This document shows, piece after piece, positions 62,101-64,000 of a stretch of DNA of 64,000 nt; within the stretch, counting starts at the first letter, position 1; each line of letters starts with the position of its first letter. Location: NCBI RefSeq assembly GCF_037892425.1, contig NZ_JBBKTT010000001.1, positions 2,418,001 through 2,482,000 of the forward strand, written 5' to 3'. The translations under genes and the position numbers were made by a program. The DNA comes from Lacibacter sp. H375 (GTDB taxonomy: Bacteria; Bacteroidota; Bacteroidia; Chitinophagales; Chitinophagaceae). The notes below the pieces were generated by a model, which saw only the letters and a program-made list of their open reading frames with translations, did no database searches and was not told where the DNA came from.

Positions 62101-62612
62101 GGGCATCTTACAAAGTTTTCCGAAAAAGATTTAATAGAGGAGACTCTGTTTCGGTTTTAATTGATTCAAGCAAAATTGTTTGCAGGAAACCTGCTAATAA
62201 AATGCAACCAGCTTATGATCTAAAACCTATCACTCCATACCGCACCAATGTTGCGGTCACTGGTGAAGGCGTGGTAAAAGATTCGGTCAACGGAAGATGG
62301 TGTACGGTCATCAAATCAAACACTACAACAACTATTCAATGGCCGGTGCAAACAGGTGTGGGTGATATTTATTCCATCACTGTAAAATATTATTACCCCA
62401 AAGAACAAATAGTAAAAGCGAAATTGCAATTGTTTGATGCAGGTGGCAACAGGATGATGGATGAAGCTGTTCAGTTTACATTTACACGGATAGGCAAATG
62501 GAACCAGTTTACCGTCAATACCGGTTCGCAGATCAATGCTGGAAATTATGTGGTGAAACTGGTAACAGAAAACGGAACTGAACTGGCTATATCAGGTATC
62601 GAAATACAATAG
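59136..62612 (+). CDS. GH2-family beta-glycosidase with malectin-like domain
   Basis: About 1158 residues from ATG 59136, which overlaps the GH95 gene by 23 bp. Domains in order: signal peptide; sugar-binding domain at 28-195 (VNVPHNWDQYEGYRR); Ig-like domain at 198-310; TIM barrel at 312-600 with acid/base Glu433 in LWGLQNESKLP and nucleophile Glu501 in VLIGEYGAW; Ig-like domain; malectin-like domain at about 720-892 (YRINCGGPDYTDENG, FAINGKIV-type strand DIAINGKIVL); and a C-terminal tail of about 260 residues with strand-rich modules. The family includes beta-galactosidases and beta-glucuronidases. The malectin module suggests that it stays near its glycan. Confidence 0.9.
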   Translation: MERLSNYRSLTFAVLLMVMSLSSFSQRQDISLNNNWLTIATSNDQVLPANSYQTTITNSWKKVNVPHNWDQYEGYRRLLHGNRHGDSWYRKTFISKQSKIGKRFFLFFEGVGSYATVYLNNKKVGEHIGGRTTFTLDVTDVIKTDGSVNQLAVRAYHPSNIQNLPWVCGGCSDERGFSEGSQPMGIFRPVHLIVTNDVCIEPFGVHAWADISADEIQLNIAATLKNYSQKKRNIIVEHRLVDAGGKEINRMIEKVSSVDRGEAAEHKSDIINPTSSINLWSVENPYLYKIISIVKENNVVLDKVETEFGFRTINWENPTNQFFLNGKPVFINGIAEYEHLLGQSHAFSKEQIVSRFKWIQSAGFNAFRDGHQPHHLLYGQLCDEKGILWWTQLSAHVWYDSPEFRNNFKQLLKEWVIERRNSPSIILWGLQNESKLPEDFARECTELIRSLDPTASTQRLVTTCNGGTGTDWDVPQNWTGTYGGNPATYGDDVKKQVLIGEYGAWRTIDLHTEGGFVQNGILSEDRMVQLMEQKVRLAESVKDSSAGQFFWLLTSHDNPGRVQGGEGLRELDRIGPVNYKGLLTPWEEPTDAYYMFRSNYAPKETEPMVYIVSHTWPNRWMKPGIKDSIYVYSNCDEVELFNDINGSSLGRKKKNGIGAHFQWDKVNIQYNVLYAVGYVNGKAVARDTIVLNHLAQSPNFKQLYANAKALTKPTAGYQYFYRINCGGPDYTDENGNLWKGDRQLEKGVSGHGSLSWSDDFEGMPSFFASQRRTFSPIKNSKDWKLFQSFRYGKDKLKFEFDLEDGEYLVELYFIEPWLGIGGGINAKDMRLFDIAINGKIVLTDLDIWSEVGINAAIKKTVEAKVSGGKMIISFPQSKSGQAVISAIAIAKKAGVNRSESGMRRSTKYRFNSWLDIGDKLYEKESIVFHSLPPELFGSEWLQLKSSQENKQFNYTFFAPTDLFIGTKNDSAVSGFENLGTQITTDENGGASYKVFRKRFNRGDSVSVLIDSSKIVCRKPANKMQPAYDLKPITPYRTNVAVTGEGVVKDSVNGRWCTVIKSNTTTTIQWPVQTGVGDIYSITVKYYYPKEQIVKAKLQLFDAGGNRMMDEAVQFTFTRIGKWNQFTVNTGSQINAGNYVVKLVTENGTELAISGIEIQ

Positions 62613-62619
62613 ATGAATG

Positions 62620-64000
62620 ATGAAGAAAACGATTCTCATTAATGCTTGCTTTTTGCTTTGTACAATTTTTGTGCACGCTCAGCAATTAACTGTTACCAAT
62701 CTTCATTGCGAAAATCGCAACAATCCATTAGGCGTTGATGTAAAACAGCCCAAACTCAGCTGGCAATTACAATCATCTCAACAAAATATATTACAAACTG
62801 CATTTCGCATTCTTGTTGCAGATGATGAAGCGATATTGAAAAAGAACATCGGGAATGTATGGGATTCGAAACAGATCAAATCTTCAGCTTCAATTCAAGT
62901 TGCTTATTCTGGGAAAGCATTGCTGTCCGCTAAAAAATATTTCTGGAAAATACAAGTATGGGATAATAAAGGAAATTTTTCTGCATGGAGCAGTGCAGCT
63001 TATTGGCAAATGGGTTTATTGCAAACAAAAGATTGGAGTAACGCTAAATGGATCGGTTATGAAGAGATCAACGATACGGCCATTATTGCTCCACATGTGC
63101 ATCAGAGCGGCAAAAAAGCATGGGGTCCACGCAAAGATATTCTGCCTGTTCTACGGAAAGAATTTGCTGTTGCAAAAAAAATAAAACAGGCAACTGTGTT
63201 CATCTGCGGTCTTGGTCATTTTGAAGTAAGCATCAACGGAAAAAAGATCGGCGATCATTTTCTTGCACCCGGCTGGACGAATTACAGCAAACATGCTCAA
63301 TATGTAACCTTTGATGTAACGAAGAGTATACAAGAGGGAAAGAATGCTATTGGTGTAATGCTCGGCAATGGGTTTTATTATATCCCTTCTGAACGTTATC
63401 GTAAAATGACCGGTGCTTATGGTTATCCCAAACTGATTACAAAAACGGTGATCGAGTTTACTGATGGAACGAAACAGCAGATCATCAGCGATGAAAGCTG
63501 GAAGACCGACAAATCGCCCATCATCTACTCAAGCATATTTGGAGGCGAAGATTATGATGCTAATCTTTTTCAACAAGGTTGGAATGAACCGGGCTTTAAT
63601 GATGCGAAGTGGAAAAAAGTGATCATCACCAAAGGCCCTGCATTACTTGAATCGCAAATGAATGAACCTGTGAAAGTGATGCAACATCTGCCCACTAAAA
63701 CAAAACGTGAGTTAAAAACAGGCGTCACGTTGTATGATCTTGGACAAAATTTCTCCGGTGTTCCTTCCATTACAGTAAAAGGAAGCAAAGGTGATACGGT
63801 TAAATTAATTTGTGGTGAATTGATCAATGCAGACGGAACGGCTAATCAAACAGCAACAGGCAGTCCGTCTTTCTTTAGTTATATCTTAAAAGGCGATGGC
63901 GAAGAAAGCTGGCATCCGTTGTTTACATACACCGGCTTCCGTTATGTGGAAGTGCATTGCAAGCCGAAAGAAAATAATCAATTACTTCCGCAAATAATAA
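62620..64000 (+). CDS. GH78 alpha-L-rhamnosidase, N-terminal part (cut by window end)
   Basis: About 460 residues are visible from ATG 62620 (62617 also possible), open to the right edge. The signal peptide is MKKTILINACFLLCTIFVHA. A fibronectin-like domain with NPLGVDVKQPKLSWQLQ follows, then the first part of the rhamnosidase N-domain (WIGYEE), an insertion around residues 150-165 with APHVHQSGKKAWGPRKD, the carbohydrate-binding domain FICGLGHFEVSINGKKIGDHF with APGWTNYSKHAQYVTFDVT, and the start of the concanavalin-like domain (LYDLGQNFSGV). The catalytic (alpha/alpha)6 barrel is outside the window. It should release L-rhamnose from rhamnogalacturonan, which fits the RhaT-like importer upstream. 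Confidence 0.93.
   Translation, partial: MKKTILINACFLLCTIFVHAQQLTVTNLHCENRNNPLGVDVKQPKLSWQLQSSQQNILQTAFRILVADDEAILKKNIGNVWDSKQIKSSASIQVAYSGKALLSAKKYFWKIQVWDNKGNFSAWSSAAYWQMGLLQTKDWSNAKWIGYEEINDTAIIAPHVHQSGKKAWGPRKDILPVLRKEFAVAKKIKQATVFICGLGHFEVSINGKKIGDHFLAPGWTNYSKHAQYVTFDVTKSIQEGKNAIGVMLGNGFYYIPSERYRKMTGAYGYPKLITKTVIEFTDGTKQQIISDESWKTDKSPIIYSSIFGGEDYDANLFQQGWNEPGFNDAKWKKVIITKGPALLESQMNEPVKVMQHLPTKTKRELKTGVTLYDLGQNFSGVPSITVKGSKGDTVKLICGELINADGTANQTATGSPSFFSYILKGDGEESWHPLFTYTGFRYVEVHCKPKENNQLLPQII

Noticed and set aside
1-64000. CRISPR array, insertion sequence or prophage
   Set aside because: I saw no regular repeat-spacer pattern, no transposase or integrase gene, and no phage structural genes in any frame.

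Overview
The window is chromosomal DNA from a Bacteroidota bacterium, most likely of the Chitinophagaceae. The evidence is the SusC/SusD pair, the AraC-type response regulator next to a Reg_prop/Y_Y_Y sensor kinase, DUF4293 and DUF6427-like proteins, a type IX secretion (T9SS) tail, and promoter boxes of the TAnnTTTG type. This assignment rests on gene content only; no database search was possible.

Bases 1-28400 are ordinary housekeeping and core-accessory DNA. They hold the end of a FadN-like beta-oxidation gene, a DJ-1/PfpI protein overlapping a small metzincin-like protease, an ABC transporter pair, an SDR epimerase, purQ, a two-gene DsbD system, an ECF sigma factor, uvrA, glyA, a nucleotidyltransferase, a nitronate-monooxygenase-like enzyme, a second ABC-2 exporter pair, an FAD oxidoreductase, a 5'-nucleotidase split into two genes in swapped order, dnaA and tRNA-Pro(TGG). 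Most convergent or terminal gene ends carry clear hairpin terminators.

Bases 28400-64000 are one large polysaccharide utilization locus (PUL) that runs off the right edge. It starts with a reverse-strand pair: a sensor kinase of 1067 residues with a periplasmic beta-propeller, followed by a separate receiver-AraC regulator. Together they amount to a hybrid two-component system divided into two proteins. Diverging from them is a collinear run of 18 genes: susC, susD, two surface lipoproteins (DUF4959/DUF5000-like and DUF4998-like), GH43, GH30, then a cytoplasmic metabolic cassette, then secreted enzymes PL1, an unassigned alpha-glucuronidase-like protein, GH28, GH95, GH2 with malectin, and GH78 (cut by the window end). 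The enzymes point to pectin, probably rhamnogalacturonan with arabinan, galactan and fucose or L-galactose side chains.

The most interesting part is the cassette at 43563-50540: a MaoC-like hydratase, a solute-binding-protein homologue with no signal peptide and no ABC transporter, two tandem family III CoA-transferases, a COG3618-type lactonase, a RhaT-like sugar/proton symporter and a Gfo/Idh/MocA oxidoreductase. Placed inside a pectin locus, it suggests that a released sugar is imported, oxidised to a lactone, opened to a sugar acid and then handled as a CoA thioester. I know of no described sugar route of this kind, so this is offered as a hypothesis.
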